DNA of 64,000 bases from Pseudaquidulcibacter saccharophilus (lineage in GTDB: Bacteria > Pseudomonadota > Alphaproteobacteria > Caulobacterales > Aquidulcibacteraceae), in contig NZ_JAHWUS010000003.1 in NCBI RefSeq assembly GCF_019455445.1, forward strand, positions 124,001 to 188,000, in the 5' to 3' direction. A program made the translations under genes and the position numbers. The notes under the pieces are model-generated. The model made no database searches. It was given only the letters and a program-made list of their open reading frames with translations, and had not been told where the DNA came from. Below, piece after piece: positions 8,152 to 16,705 of the stretch; position 1 is the first letter of the stretch, and each line of letters begins with the position of its first letter.

Positions 8152-8712
8152 ATGGATAAGTCAGAATTAAGAAAAATAAAGTGGATAAAGGGTGGTTTTC
8201 GTGCGCTTGCAAAAGGCGGTGAGGGGGCGATAAGGGTCGAAGCAATCGCACGTGACATCGGTGTTACCAAAGGCGGATTTTATTGGGATTTCAAAGACTT
8301 AAATGATTTTAAAACCGCAATGCTGGACTTTTATCAGACGATTGGAACCGAAGCGATAATCAATAATTCGGAAAAATTCCAAACCCCAAAAGAGGCATTA
8401 TTATTCATCGTTAATGAGGCAATCAAAGAGCCAGATGATGAGCTTGGCGGCACAAAAATTAAACTTGCGATTCGTGAATGGGCAAGTCGTGATGAGAATG
8501 CCCGTATTCGAATTCAATTCATTGATAATTTGCGTATTGAAACATTGAAATCAATTTTTCAGGCAACGGGAATGGCGCAAAAAGATGCCGCACGTAATGC
8601 GCAAATTCTTTATTCCGCTTATATTGGTTTTACAAATTTGCGCCTTGTAAATCCATCATTAGATGGGGCAAGTTTGCGTGAATTTGCATTGTCATTAATT
8701 GGTGAAAATTAA
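8152..8712 (+). CDS. TetR-family transcriptional regulator
   Basis: About 186 residues from the ATG at 8152. The N-terminus is a TetR helix-turn-helix: GFRALAKGGEGAIRVEAIARDIGVTKGGFYWDFKDLNDFKTAML. The rest is a helical ligand-binding region with no recognisable ligand class. The ATG at 8134 lies inside a second operator copy, so I prefer the downstream start; no good Shine-Dalgarno precedes either. The TAA stop lies in the first bases of a 70-bp duplicated piece of the neighbouring exporter gene, so the last residues may have been altered by that event. Confidence 0.85.
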   Translation: MDKSELRKIKWIKGGFRALAKGGEGAIRVEAIARDIGVTKGGFYWDFKDLNDFKTAMLDFYQTIGTEAIINNSEKFQTPKEALLFIVNEAIKEPDDELGGTKIKLAIREWASRDENARIRIQFIDNLRIETLKSIFQATGMAQKDAARNAQILYSAYIGFTNLRLVNPSLDGASLREFALSLIGEN

Positions 8713-8778
8713 TCATCACCAATTTGTGCCAAAGTTTCCAAGGCCTCTGATGCAGATTTTTGTTTTTCCCACATTGAT
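8709..8778 (-). pseudogene. Duplicated 3' end of the Atm1-type exporter gene (fragment)
   Basis: This 70-bp stretch repeats 8886-8955, the last codons and stop of the exporter gene, with two differences. Read on the minus strand it still encodes SMWEKQKSASEALETLAQIGDD and a stop; both differences fall in third codon positions and are synonymous (Ser TCT/TCC, Ala GCA/GCG). It has no start and cannot be a gene on its own. Confidence 0.9.
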
Positions 8779-8783
8779 AAATC

Positions 8784-8870
8784 AAAACCTCACCCTCGCG
8801 CATTCGCGCTCACTCAAGGTTTTGGAAAAGCGGAAAACAAAATCGAAAAGCGCGGTTTCCGATTTTGTTT
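8784..8870. repeat. Two-hairpin extragenic element, copy 1
   Basis: First hairpin: arms AAAACCT (8784-8790) and AGGTTTT (8817-8823) enclosing CACCCTCG, a small CGC-ATTC-GCG stem-loop, and CTCACTCA. Second hairpin: arms AAACAAAATCG (8835-8845) and CGATTTTGTTT (8860-8870) around a loop AAAAGCGCGGTTTC. Copy 2 at 48809-48898 has the same internal sequences but different arms that still pair. It lies between the two copies of the exporter gene tail. Confidence 0.75.
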
Positions 8871-8885
8871 GCATCATGATTTTAT

Positions 8886-8955
8886 TTAATCATCACCAAT
8901 TTGCGCCAAAGTTTCCAAGGCCTCTGATGCGGATTTTTGTTTTTCCCACATTGAT
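8886..8955. repeat. 70-bp direct repeat, gene-internal copy
   Basis: This is the 3' end of the exporter gene and matches 8709-8778 at 68 of 70 positions. The offset between copies is 177 bp, and the two-hairpin element fills the space between them. Confidence 0.9.
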
Positions 8956-10739
8956 TTATAGATGCCATTTTGGGCAATCAAATCGTCGTGCTTGCCACGT
9001 TCGGCAATTACACCATCTTTAAGGACGATGATTTCATCGGCATTAACAATGGTTGAAAGCCGGTGGGCAATAACCAATGTCGTACGGTTTTTGGAAACTT
9101 CATCCAATGCCGCCTGAATTTCGCGTTCGGTATGGGTATCAAGTGCCGAAGTTGCCTCATCCAAAATCAAAAGCGGTGGTGCTTTTAAGATAGTTCTGGC
9201 AATTGCAACACGCTGTTTTTCACCACCCGAAAGTTTTAAACCACGTTCGCCAACTTCGGTATCATAACCATGTGGTTGGGCATTGATAAAGTCGGAAATT
9301 TGTGCGCGGCTTGCCGCCATTTCAATTTCTTCATCACTTGCCCCAACGCGCCCATAGGCAATGTTATATTTGATTGTGTCATTGAATAAAACGGTATCTT
9401 GGGGAACCATACCGATTACTTTGCGAAGGCTGCTTTGGGTTACGTCACGCAAATCCTGCCCATCGATTTTAATGCCGCCATCCTTAACATCATAAAAGCG
9501 ATATAATAGGCGTGAAATGGTCGATTTACCCGCACCCGATGGGCCAACAATCGCCACGGTTTTGCCGGCAGGAACATGGAAAGAAACACCTTTTAGGATT
9601 TCACGTTCAGGATCATATGAGAATTTGACATTGTCAAAAGTAATCTCACCCTTATTGATAACCAAGTCTTTGGCATCTTCTTTGTCGGTAACTTCTTTGG
9701 CTTCGTCCAAAAGGCTAAACATTGCACCCATATCGATAAGGCCAACCGCAATTTCGCGATAAAGTGTGCCAATAAAGTTTAATGGCATTGCAAGCTGCAT
9801 CATAAAGGCGTTAATCATCACAAAGTGACCGATGGTCTGATTGCCTTTTACAACTTCATTCGCACTCATAAGCATGACAATCAACATCCCGATAGAGAAT
9901 ATCAACGCCTGACCAAAGTTTAACCACGCCAATGAAGTATAGGTTTTAATCGCCGCAGTTTCATATTTCGCAGTTGCGCGATTATAACGGTCAATTTCCA
10001 ATTGCTCATTATTAAAATATTTCACGGTTTCAAAGTTTAACAAACTGTCGACCGCCTTACTCATAGAATCTGTGTCGGCCTCGTTCATATCCTTGCGGAT
10101 TTGAATCCGTTGGTTTGATGCCCAAATTGAGAACCAGATATAAACCACAACCGTAACCGTGATAACAACCACATACCAAATTGAGAATTGATTGGTGAGG
10201 ATGATTGCGGTTAAAACCACCTCAAGCACGGTTGGCACGCCAAACATCATCGCAAGGCGCACAATGGTTTCAATGCCGGCCTTACCGCGTTCAATAACCC
10301 TAGATAATCCACCGGTACGGCGCTTTAGGTGAAAGCGGAGGGATAGATTATGCAAATGCTGAAACGAACGATTGGAAAGCCCACGCACCGCGTGTTGCCC
10401 TACGGCGGCAAAAAGCGCATCACGAAGGTTATTTAATGCCTGCGACATGAAACGTGCCACATTATACGCCACAACCATGATAATCGGTGAAATCATCAAT
10501 AATTGCCAGAATGTCAAATTTGGCAAATGCGGTGCGGTGAATGAATTGGTCGCCCATTTATAGGTATATGGAATTAATACCGTAATGACCTTGCCCAAAA
10601 CCATTGCGATAATTGCCAAAACCACCTGAACCCGCAAATCAAAACGCCCTTTTGGCCAGATATAAGGCCAAAGGAATGCAAGAGTTTCTTTTACTTGATT
10701 TGAAGGTTTTGGAAGATCGTTTGAATTTGGTGCGGACAT
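8886..10739 (-). CDS. Atm1/HMT-type ABC exporter (membrane and ATPase fused)
   Basis: About 617 residues from the ATG at 10739 (a TTG at 10787 would add 16). It is a half-transporter with six membrane helices (about 30-330) and a C-terminal ATPase: Walker A GPSGAGKST, signature LSGGEKQR, Walker B LLILDEATSALD and the switch His in IAHRLSTI. Segments such as SRVIERGKAGIE, VDSLLNFETVKYFNNE and NFGQALIFSIGM point to the Atm1/HMT1 group, which exports glutathione-linked sulfur or metal conjugates, instead of the lipid flippase MsbA. Its last 70 bp are duplicated at 8709-8778. Confidence 0.88.
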   Translation of the reverse strand: MSAPNSNDLPKPSNQVKETLAFLWPYIWPKGRFDLRVQVVLAIIAMVLGKVITVLIPYTYKWATNSFTAPHLPNLTFWQLLMISPIIMVVAYNVARFMSQALNNLRDALFAAVGQHAVRGLSNRSFQHLHNLSLRFHLKRRTGGLSRVIERGKAGIETIVRLAMMFGVPTVLEVVLTAIILTNQFSIWYVVVITVTVVVYIWFSIWASNQRIQIRKDMNEADTDSMSKAVDSLLNFETVKYFNNEQLEIDRYNRATAKYETAAIKTYTSLAWLNFGQALIFSIGMLIVMLMSANEVVKGNQTIGHFVMINAFMMQLAMPLNFIGTLYREIAVGLIDMGAMFSLLDEAKEVTDKEDAKDLVINKGEITFDNVKFSYDPEREILKGVSFHVPAGKTVAIVGPSGAGKSTISRLLYRFYDVKDGGIKIDGQDLRDVTQSSLRKVIGMVPQDTVLFNDTIKYNIAYGRVGASDEEIEMAASRAQISDFINAQPHGYDTEVGERGLKLSGGEKQRVAIARTILKAPPLLILDEATSALDTHTEREIQAALDEVSKNRTTLVIAHRLSTIVNADEIIVLKDGVIAERGKHDDLIAQNGIYKSMWEKQKSASEALETLAQIGDD

Positions 10740-10962
10740 TTTTGGATTTTTTGTTTCTGCGTTGTTATTTGAAAGTTCAAACCACAATATAGTCCCGCAT
10801 TGCCAAAAAACTAGGGGGTAATGATGGTGATTGCAGGAATTATATCTTGAAAAGCTCTTGTGTAATTTATGCTATACGCATCAAGTATAAATTTAAAATA
10901 ATGGTTATTTTAATTGATTTCTCATTAAGGTTGTTTATGTTTTGTTTGCAAGGGGTGGGAAA

Positions 10963-11436
10963 ATGATAGAAACAACCTTTCAGGCAAGCGGAAATTATAA
11001 AGAGCGTGAAAACGAATTTGTAAGTTATAGTTTCGTCTTTAATGATGAATATAAAAAAAATGGTTTTCCTGCACTAAAAATTACCCAAAAAGACGATAGC
11101 GGTGAAATCGATTTTCATATTCACCAAATTGATTATTTGGCATGCCTAATCGAAGCTATCAATTTTATTGATAGAATGGCAGATATAGAAAATTGCACCG
11201 CACAAATATCGGGAAGTGGTTTTTTCCTGCCGCAAAACAATAAAAAGTTGCCTCATGAATGTGTTTTCAAAATTGGCTTAAATAATGATAAACTCACTGA
11301 CGAAACCATTTCCACGCCATATTATTGCGAACTAAACATAACCGATTTGTTTACAGATTTTCGTGTTTATGGGGTGTCGAAATTTCATGCCTTCAAAAAC
11401 GCGGTGCAGTTTTTGGGTTCAATTGTTCATTTATAA
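10963..11436 (+). CDS. Hypothetical protein of 157 residues
   Basis: The start at 10963 (MIETTFQASGN) is favoured over an ATG seven codons earlier because AAGGGGTGGG directly precedes it. The product looks soluble and globular, with alternating beta-strand-like stretches and no signal peptide or membrane helix. I do not recognise a family. Codon use resembles the neighbouring genes. Its end overlaps the convergent rluD-like gene by 6 bp, so the two genes lack a terminator between them. Confidence 0.7.
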   Translation: MIETTFQASGNYKERENEFVSYSFVFNDEYKKNGFPALKITQKDDSGEIDFHIHQIDYLACLIEAINFIDRMADIENCTAQISGSGFFLPQNNKKLPHECVFKIGLNNDKLTDETISTPYYCELNITDLFTDFRVYGVSKFHAFKNAVQFLGSIVHL

Positions 11437-12489
11437 GCTTTTTACGAATGAATATAGCTCATCCATATCTTCCGGATATTCACTCTCAAAACTCAATCTT
11501 TCGCTCGTAACCGGATGTGTAAAGGCAAGGGTTTTGGCATGAAGGGCTTGGCGGGTAATGCGTGCTTCTTCAGGCATTGTTTTTAAAAGATTGCGCCCTG
11601 AATTATTATCACCATAAACCAAATCGCCAATAAGTGCGCAGCCAATATGTTTCATATGCACCCGCACTTGGTGGGTGCGTCCGGTTTCTAATTTACATTC
11701 AATAAGGCTGGCAATTGGTTTGCCATTTTTATCGCGCCCAAAGGTTTTTAGTGTGCGGTAATTGGTTGCAGCACTTCGCCCGATTGTGGCATCATTATCA
11801 ATAACCGCCATGCGTTTTCTATCTTTGGAATCGCGGGCAAGGCGGGCATTAATATAGCCATCTTTGCCCCACGGGGATTTTGGCGCGCCAACCACAAAGG
11901 CATGATAAAGACGGTCGGTGGTGCGCTTTTGAAATTGATGACCCAAAGAGGTCATGGCAAGGGCAGATTTGCAAACCACCATCACACCCGATGTATCTTT
12001 ATCAAGTCTATGCACGATACCTGGGCGACCCATCGCACCAATTTGCTTTAAATCCTCACCACAATGATATAGCACGGCATTGACCAAAGTTCCCGTCCAA
12101 TTGCCGGGCGCAGGGTGAACAGATAACCCCGCCGGTTTATCAATCACCAAAACATGGGCATCTTCGAATAGGATTTTTAGCGGGATATTCTCAGGCTCTG
12201 GATCAGTTTCCGAATGAGTGGGTGCAGGGACTTTGATGTCATATATTAGCCCCTCGGCTTTAACTTTGGCGGAGACATTGGTTTCCAATCGCCCGCCAAT
12301 TGATACCAAGCCTTTTTCGACCAATTGTTTGATGCGTGAACGCGACAAAAGCGGAAGTTTTTCCGCCAAAAACTTATCAAGCCTTGTGCCGATATCACCG
12401 CTTTCAGAAATAATTTGATGCGTTTCAGCGGGGGCAAGAATTTCTTCCCCTTCAAAATCATCTAATTCGGTTTCAGTTTCTATTGCCAT
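11431..12489 (-). CDS. rluD: RluD-type 23S rRNA pseudouridine synthase
   Basis: The 352-residue protein has an acidic N-terminal extension, an S4 RNA-binding domain (about 31-90) and an RluA-family catalytic domain. The family motif HRLDKDTSG places the catalytic Asp at 163; DKPAGLSVHP and ETGRTHQVRVHMKHIG are also present. RluD in E. coli makes pseudouridines 1911, 1915 and 1917 in helix 69 of 23S rRNA. The S4 domain and length fit RluD best, though RluC has a similar architecture. Confidence 0.87.
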   Translation of the reverse strand: MAIETETELDDFEGEEILAPAETHQIISESGDIGTRLDKFLAEKLPLLSRSRIKQLVEKGLVSIGGRLETNVSAKVKAEGLIYDIKVPAPTHSETDPEPENIPLKILFEDAHVLVIDKPAGLSVHPAPGNWTGTLVNAVLYHCGEDLKQIGAMGRPGIVHRLDKDTSGVMVVCKSALAMTSLGHQFQKRTTDRLYHAFVVGAPKSPWGKDGYINARLARDSKDRKRMAVIDNDATIGRSAATNYRTLKTFGRDKNGKPIASLIECKLETGRTHQVRVHMKHIGCALIGDLVYGDNNSGRNLLKTMPEEARITRQALHAKTLAFTHPVTSERLSFESEYPEDMDELYSFVKSL

Positions 12490-12502
12490 TATCTCAACAA
12501 AA

Positions 12503-12524
12503 AAGGGCGGTGATTACCGCCCTT
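12503..12524 (-). terminator. Terminator after the Bax-inhibitor-1 family gene
   Basis: On the minus strand AAGGGCGGT pairs with ACCGCCCTT around AATC, followed by a T-run. It ends transcription of the gene at 12553-13302, just before the rluD-like gene. Confidence 0.85.
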
Positions 12525-12552
12525 ATTTCACGTTATTATATCTAATTCAATA

Positions 12553-13302
12553 TTATCTTCTGTCGCCCAAGAAACGCAAAAGCATTTGGAACAAGTTAAT
12601 GAAAGAAATATATAGGTTTAATGCGCCATAGCTTGTGGCAACTGAAAGCTGGGTTTCGTCACCGCCAATTGCGTAATAGGTATATTTCAATTTTTGGGTT
12701 TCAAAAGCAATCAAGCCTGAGAAAATCAAAACACCTGCACCAGAAAGGATTAAATCCATTGGGCCGCTTTTTAGGAACATATTGACCAAAAAGCCTGCGA
12801 TAAGACCCCAAACCGCCATGATAAGGAATGAACCAAAACCAGTCATGTCTTTTTTGGTGGTATAGCCAAACAAGCTAAGTGCGCCAAATGCCGATGCAGT
12901 TACCAAGAAGGTTAGTGCCAAAGAGCTGCTAGTATATAAAAGCACCCATGCACCAAGGCCGGCACCAATTAATGTAACAATACCCCAATATAAAAGGTTT
13001 GCACCAGTTTTAGATGGGTTTTTCATCATGAAGCTTGAGCCAAGGATTACAACTAATGGCGCAAATGCAACAACCCAACCCAAACCAGTATAGCCAGCAA
13101 GAGCACCAGAATTTGGATCAATAACATAAAGCATGTTGGCAATCGGTGGAACCGAGGTAACATATGCAAGCACCGCAGACCACAAAAGCCCTAGCGCCAT
13201 TTTATTATAGACCCCAAGCATAAAGCTACGAAGTCCTTGGTCAACCGACATATCCATCGATGCCGCCGGATTACGATATTGGGCTTCGTTAAATTCACTC
13301 AT
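12553..13302 (-). CDS. Bax inhibitor-1/YccA family membrane protein
   Basis: This 249-residue inner-membrane protein has seven probable helices and the family ending IAFETQKLKYTYYAIGGDE followed by LNLYISFINLFQMLLRFLGDRR. The bacterial relatives include YccA, which binds and modulates FtsH, and BsYetJ, a pH-sensitive calcium leak channel. A function here is therefore not certain. The start ATG follows AAGGGAAATGA. It has its own terminator downstream. Confidence 0.9.
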   Translation of the reverse strand: MSEFNEAQYRNPAASMDMSVDQGLRSFMLGVYNKMALGLLWSAVLAYVTSVPPIANMLYVIDPNSGALAGYTGLGWVVAFAPLVVILGSSFMMKNPSKTGANLLYWGIVTLIGAGLGAWVLLYTSSSLALTFLVTASAFGALSLFGYTTKKDMTGFGSFLIMAVWGLIAGFLVNMFLKSGPMDLILSGAGVLIFSGLIAFETQKLKYTYYAIGGDETQLSVATSYGALNLYISFINLFQMLLRFLGDRR

Positions 13303-13601
13303 TTCATTTCCCTTTTCTTAAAAACCTTAAGAGCTTTAAATAATTATAATGCCTATATATTGTGTGCAAAAACTAAATTTTCAATAAGTTTTGCATCTTT
13401 TGTTGTATATATTTAAATTGCGCCCTTATTATGGCTTTTAATGCCAGCTGTTATTATAAAATTTTATCCAAAATAATCAAATTGTTAAGCTATATATTTG
13501 GTAAATATATCGGCTCTGATTTGCTGTTTATATGTAAATTATTATCAACATAATCCCATTATTATTAGGGTAATTGAGGTTCAAATTATAAACGGGGCAA
13601 A
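13303..13601. other. AT-rich intergenic region without a recognisable gene
   Basis: The 299 bp between two divergent genes hold no open frame that looks coding. The one notable structure is ATATATTT-ggt-AAATATAT at 13492-13510. The region presumably contains both promoters, but I cannot assign -35/-10 boxes with confidence. Confidence 0.5.
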
Positions 13602-14210
13602 ATGTTGACGGCGTTTGGTAAAAGACATAGTGAAAATTCAAATGATAATATGGAAAACTCCGGGACGGGGTTGGGCGAAACCCAAATTTGGGTTCGTAAA
13701 AGCACATTTGATAAATCAGCAGAACCAGAAAATGCCGAAGCCCTACTAAAAGAGATGACGGCATGGATTGAAAACTATGCTGCATCACATAAAGGTGAAA
13801 CCGCAATACTAACCTTAGAGCAAAAACAATTATATTGCGTATATCATTATATTGAATACCTACGCCAAGGCGGCCATAAATTATACATTGAAAAAACGGC
13901 GCGCCGCTCTGGAAAGATTTGGTCTTATGTTTTGTCTGGCCTTTATGTGATTGGTGCCATTAGTCACGCCAGTAATTTTAGAAACATGGTTTTTTGGGCA
14001 ACCAGAAACTTTGATGTGTTCACAGATTCTGTAAAAATTGCTGTTGAAGACGAAGATGTAAAACAAATGGACAATTTGTTTATTGACCTTGAAATTCGTC
14101 AGCCTGTTTTGCCGACCCTTGCAACATGGGCGCGTTCATGGGGCGATCTTGCAATTCTTTCGGATGATGCAGCACCTGAGGTTATGTTGCAGCGCAAAAA
14201 AATTGCCTGA
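13602..14210 (+). CDS. Hypothetical protein, possibly DMP19/DUF4375-like
   Basis: The 202-residue product has a charged N-terminus and then a helical stretch TLEQKQLYCVYHYIEYLRQGGHKLYIEKTA. That stretch resembles the core of the DUF4375 (DMP19) family, whose Neisseria member is a DNA mimic. The acidic part IAVEDEDVKQMDNLFIDLE fits an acidic surface, but the similarity is only by eye. No signal peptide or membrane helix is seen. The hypothesis could be wrong; treat as conserved unknown. Confidence 0.65.
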   Translation: MLTAFGKRHSENSNDNMENSGTGLGETQIWVRKSTFDKSAEPENAEALLKEMTAWIENYAASHKGETAILTLEQKQLYCVYHYIEYLRQGGHKLYIEKTARRSGKIWSYVLSGLYVIGAISHASNFRNMVFWATRNFDVFTDSVKIAVEDEDVKQMDNLFIDLEIRQPVLPTLATWARSWGDLAILSDDAAPEVMLQRKKIA

Positions 14211-14311
14211 TAGCTGTAAAAAGCAAACGCTTCCGCAAAATTATGACCTAGTATAATAACAAAAGGGGTAGATTTTAGTTTTCAAACGTCTTAAAGCCTG
14301 ATACCAATTGG

Positions 14312-14336
14312 TTGAATTACTGCTATGGTAATTCAA
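14312..14336. promoter_or_regulatory. Inverted repeat upstream of the malic enzyme gene
   Basis: TTGAATTAC and GTAATTCAA form nine-base arms around a seven-base spacer, 34 bp before the maeB-like start. No T-run follows. Its symmetry and place suggest an operator for a dimeric regulator, but none can be named. Confidence 0.4.
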
Positions 14337-14370
14337 AAATTCATGACAATAACTGGGCAGGTCATAAATA

Positions 14371-16641
14371 ATGGAAACTGAAAAAAAATCCTTTACGGAT
14401 CAAGAAGCGTTAGATTTTCACAAATATCCGGTGCCGGGTAAAATATCTATCACACCTTCAAAACCTATGGCTACGCAGCGTGATTTATCGCTTGCTTATT
14501 CGCCAGGTGTGGCAGTGCCGGTCTTAAAAATTGCTGAAGATAAAGACCTGTCTTATGATTATACCTCAAAAGGTAATATGGTTGCGGTTATTTCAAATGG
14601 CACGGCGATTTTGGGCCTTGGCAACCTTGGTGCATTGGCATCAAAACCAGTTATGGAAGGTAAATCAGTTTTATTCAAACGTTTTGCCGATATTGATTCC
14701 ATCGATATCGAGGTTGATACGCTTGACCCCGAACAACTTATTTCAACCGTAAAAAATATTTCTTGCACCTTTGGCGGCATAAATCTTGAAGATATTAAAT
14801 CACCGGAGTGTTTTATTATCGAAAGCCGTCTTAAAGAAATGTGCGATATTCCGGTTTTCCACGATGACCAACATGGTACTGCGATTATTGCTGCTGCTGG
14901 CCTTATTAACGCCTGTGAGGTTACTGGTCGCCGTTTAGAAGATATCAAAGTTGCGGTTTCTGGTGCAGGTGCAGCGGGTCTTTCTTGTATATCACTAATT
15001 AAAAGCCTTGGCGTAAAGCATGAAAACGTAATCGTTTGTGACCGCGATGGTGTGGTTTATGCCGGTCGTACTTCTGGTATGGATCAATTTAAATCTGCGC
15101 ACGCAATTAATACTGACAAACGTACACTTGCCGAAGCGATGCAGGGTGCGGATGCTTTCTTGGGTCTATCCGCAAAAGGTGCGGTTACCAAGGAAATGGT
15201 GGCATCAATGGCGCCAAATCCAATTATCTTTGCAATGGCGAACCCTGATCCTGAAATTACGCCAGAGGAAATCAAAGAAGTTCGTGATGACGCAATTATC
15301 GCGACCGGACGTTCTGATTATGATAATCAGGTGAATAACGTTCTTGGCTTCCCATATATTTTCCGTGGTGCTTTGGATGTTCGTGCGCGCACCATCAATG
15401 AGGAAATGAAGGTTGCCGCCGCAAAAGCACTTGCTGCATTGGCACGTGAAGATGTTCCAGACGAGGTTATGGCGGCATATCATGGTCGTCAGCTTAAATT
15501 TGGTCGCGATTATATTATTCCAACACCTTTTGACCCGCGTCTTATTTCCAATGTTCCGCCGGCGGTTGCACAGGCGGCAATGGATTCTGGTGTGGCGCGT
15601 AAACCAATTGAAGATATGGATGCGTATAAATCGTCACTTGCCCAAAGGCTTGACCCATCGGCATCGTTTTTACAAGGTTTACAAAACTCGGTGCGTGCGA
15701 AACCAAAAACCATCGTATTCTGTGAAGGTGAAGATGCGGCGGTTATTCGTGCGGCGGTCCAGTTCCAACAGCTTAACCTTGGTAAAGCCATTCTTATTGG
15801 TCGTGAAGATTTGATTAAACGCAATATGAATCTTTTGGGTATTGATCCAAATTATGAAATTGCGATTCATAATGCCAAACTAAGCGATAAGAATCTTGAA
15901 TATACTGAATTCTTGTACAAACGCTTGCAACGTAATGGTTATTTGTTGCGTGATTGTCAGCGCATGGTTAATAATGACCGTAACATTTTCGGTGCTTGTA
16001 TGCTGGCAATGGGTGATGCCGACGGTCTTGTAACTGGTGTAACCCGTACTGGTACGCAATCCCTAAACGAGGTTAAACGCGCGATTGACGTAAATCGTAA
16101 GCAGCGCGCAATTGGCGTTTCAATGCTTATTGCTAAAAACCGTACTTTGTTTATTGCCGATACATCGGTTTGCGAAATGCCAGAAGCCGAAGATTTGGCA
16201 CAAATCGCGGTTCAGGCGGCGGGTGTTGCCAAACGTCTTGGTTATACACCACGTGTGGCCTTCCTTGCATTCTCTACATTCGGCCGCCCAATGGGTGAAC
16301 GTTCGGCAAAATGTCGCGATGCGGTTGCCATTCTTGATGGCCGTGATGACATTGACTTTGAATATGAAGGTGAAATGTCGCCAGAGGTCGCACTTGAAGA
16401 AGATGGTCGTAAACTTTACCCATTCTCACGCCTTACTGGTCCTGCGAACGTATTGGTTATGCCTGCTATTCACTCTGCGCATATTGCAACTAAATTGGTT
16501 GAAGTATTGGGTGAGGCAATGGTGCTTGGCCCAATGATTGCTGGTCTTAAGGCATCTGTACAAATCTGCCCACTTGGCGCGCCGGTTTCAGAGATTGTTA
16601 TGGCGGCAACATTGGCGGCATATAACGTAAACCCACAATAG
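14371..16641 (+). CDS. maeB: NADP-type malic enzyme with phosphotransacetylase-like C-terminal domain
   Basis: The 756-residue protein joins two parts. The N-terminal malic enzyme (about 1-430) oxidatively decarboxylates malate to pyruvate; it shows LAYSPGVAVP, VFHDDQHGTAII, the Rossmann loop VSGAGAAGLSC and FAMANPDPEITPEE. The C-terminal part (about 440-756) resembles phosphate acetyltransferase but in this family is usually catalytically inactive and regulatory, binding acetyl-CoA. This layout is the standard MaeB form. A terminator follows 13-20 bp after the stop. Confidence 0.95.
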   Translation: METEKKSFTDQEALDFHKYPVPGKISITPSKPMATQRDLSLAYSPGVAVPVLKIAEDKDLSYDYTSKGNMVAVISNGTAILGLGNLGALASKPVMEGKSVLFKRFADIDSIDIEVDTLDPEQLISTVKNISCTFGGINLEDIKSPECFIIESRLKEMCDIPVFHDDQHGTAIIAAAGLINACEVTGRRLEDIKVAVSGAGAAGLSCISLIKSLGVKHENVIVCDRDGVVYAGRTSGMDQFKSAHAINTDKRTLAEAMQGADAFLGLSAKGAVTKEMVASMAPNPIIFAMANPDPEITPEEIKEVRDDAIIATGRSDYDNQVNNVLGFPYIFRGALDVRARTINEEMKVAAAKALAALAREDVPDEVMAAYHGRQLKFGRDYIIPTPFDPRLISNVPPAVAQAAMDSGVARKPIEDMDAYKSSLAQRLDPSASFLQGLQNSVRAKPKTIVFCEGEDAAVIRAAVQFQQLNLGKAILIGREDLIKRNMNLLGIDPNYEIAIHNAKLSDKNLEYTEFLYKRLQRNGYLLRDCQRMVNNDRNIFGACMLAMGDADGLVTGVTRTGTQSLNEVKRAIDVNRKQRAIGVSMLIAKNRTLFIADTSVCEMPEAEDLAQIAVQAAGVAKRLGYTPRVAFLAFSTFGRPMGERSAKCRDAVAILDGRDDIDFEYEGEMSPEVALEEDGRKLYPFSRLTGPANVLVMPAIHSAHIATKLVEVLGEAMVLGPMIAGLKASVQICPLGAPVSEIVMAATLAAYNVNPQ

Positions 16642-16654
16642 GTTTATTAAAGCA

Positions 16655-16694
16655 CAAAAAAAGCCCCGCAGTTTTATGCTGCGGGGCTTTTTTG
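16655..16694. terminator. Bidirectional terminator between maeB and the POT transporter
   Basis: Arms AAGCCCCGCAG (16661-16671) and CTGCGGGGCTT (16679-16689) are flanked by an A-run before and a T-run after, so it can serve both convergent genes. Confidence 0.9.
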
Positions 16695-16705
16695 TTGCGT
16701 CTTAA

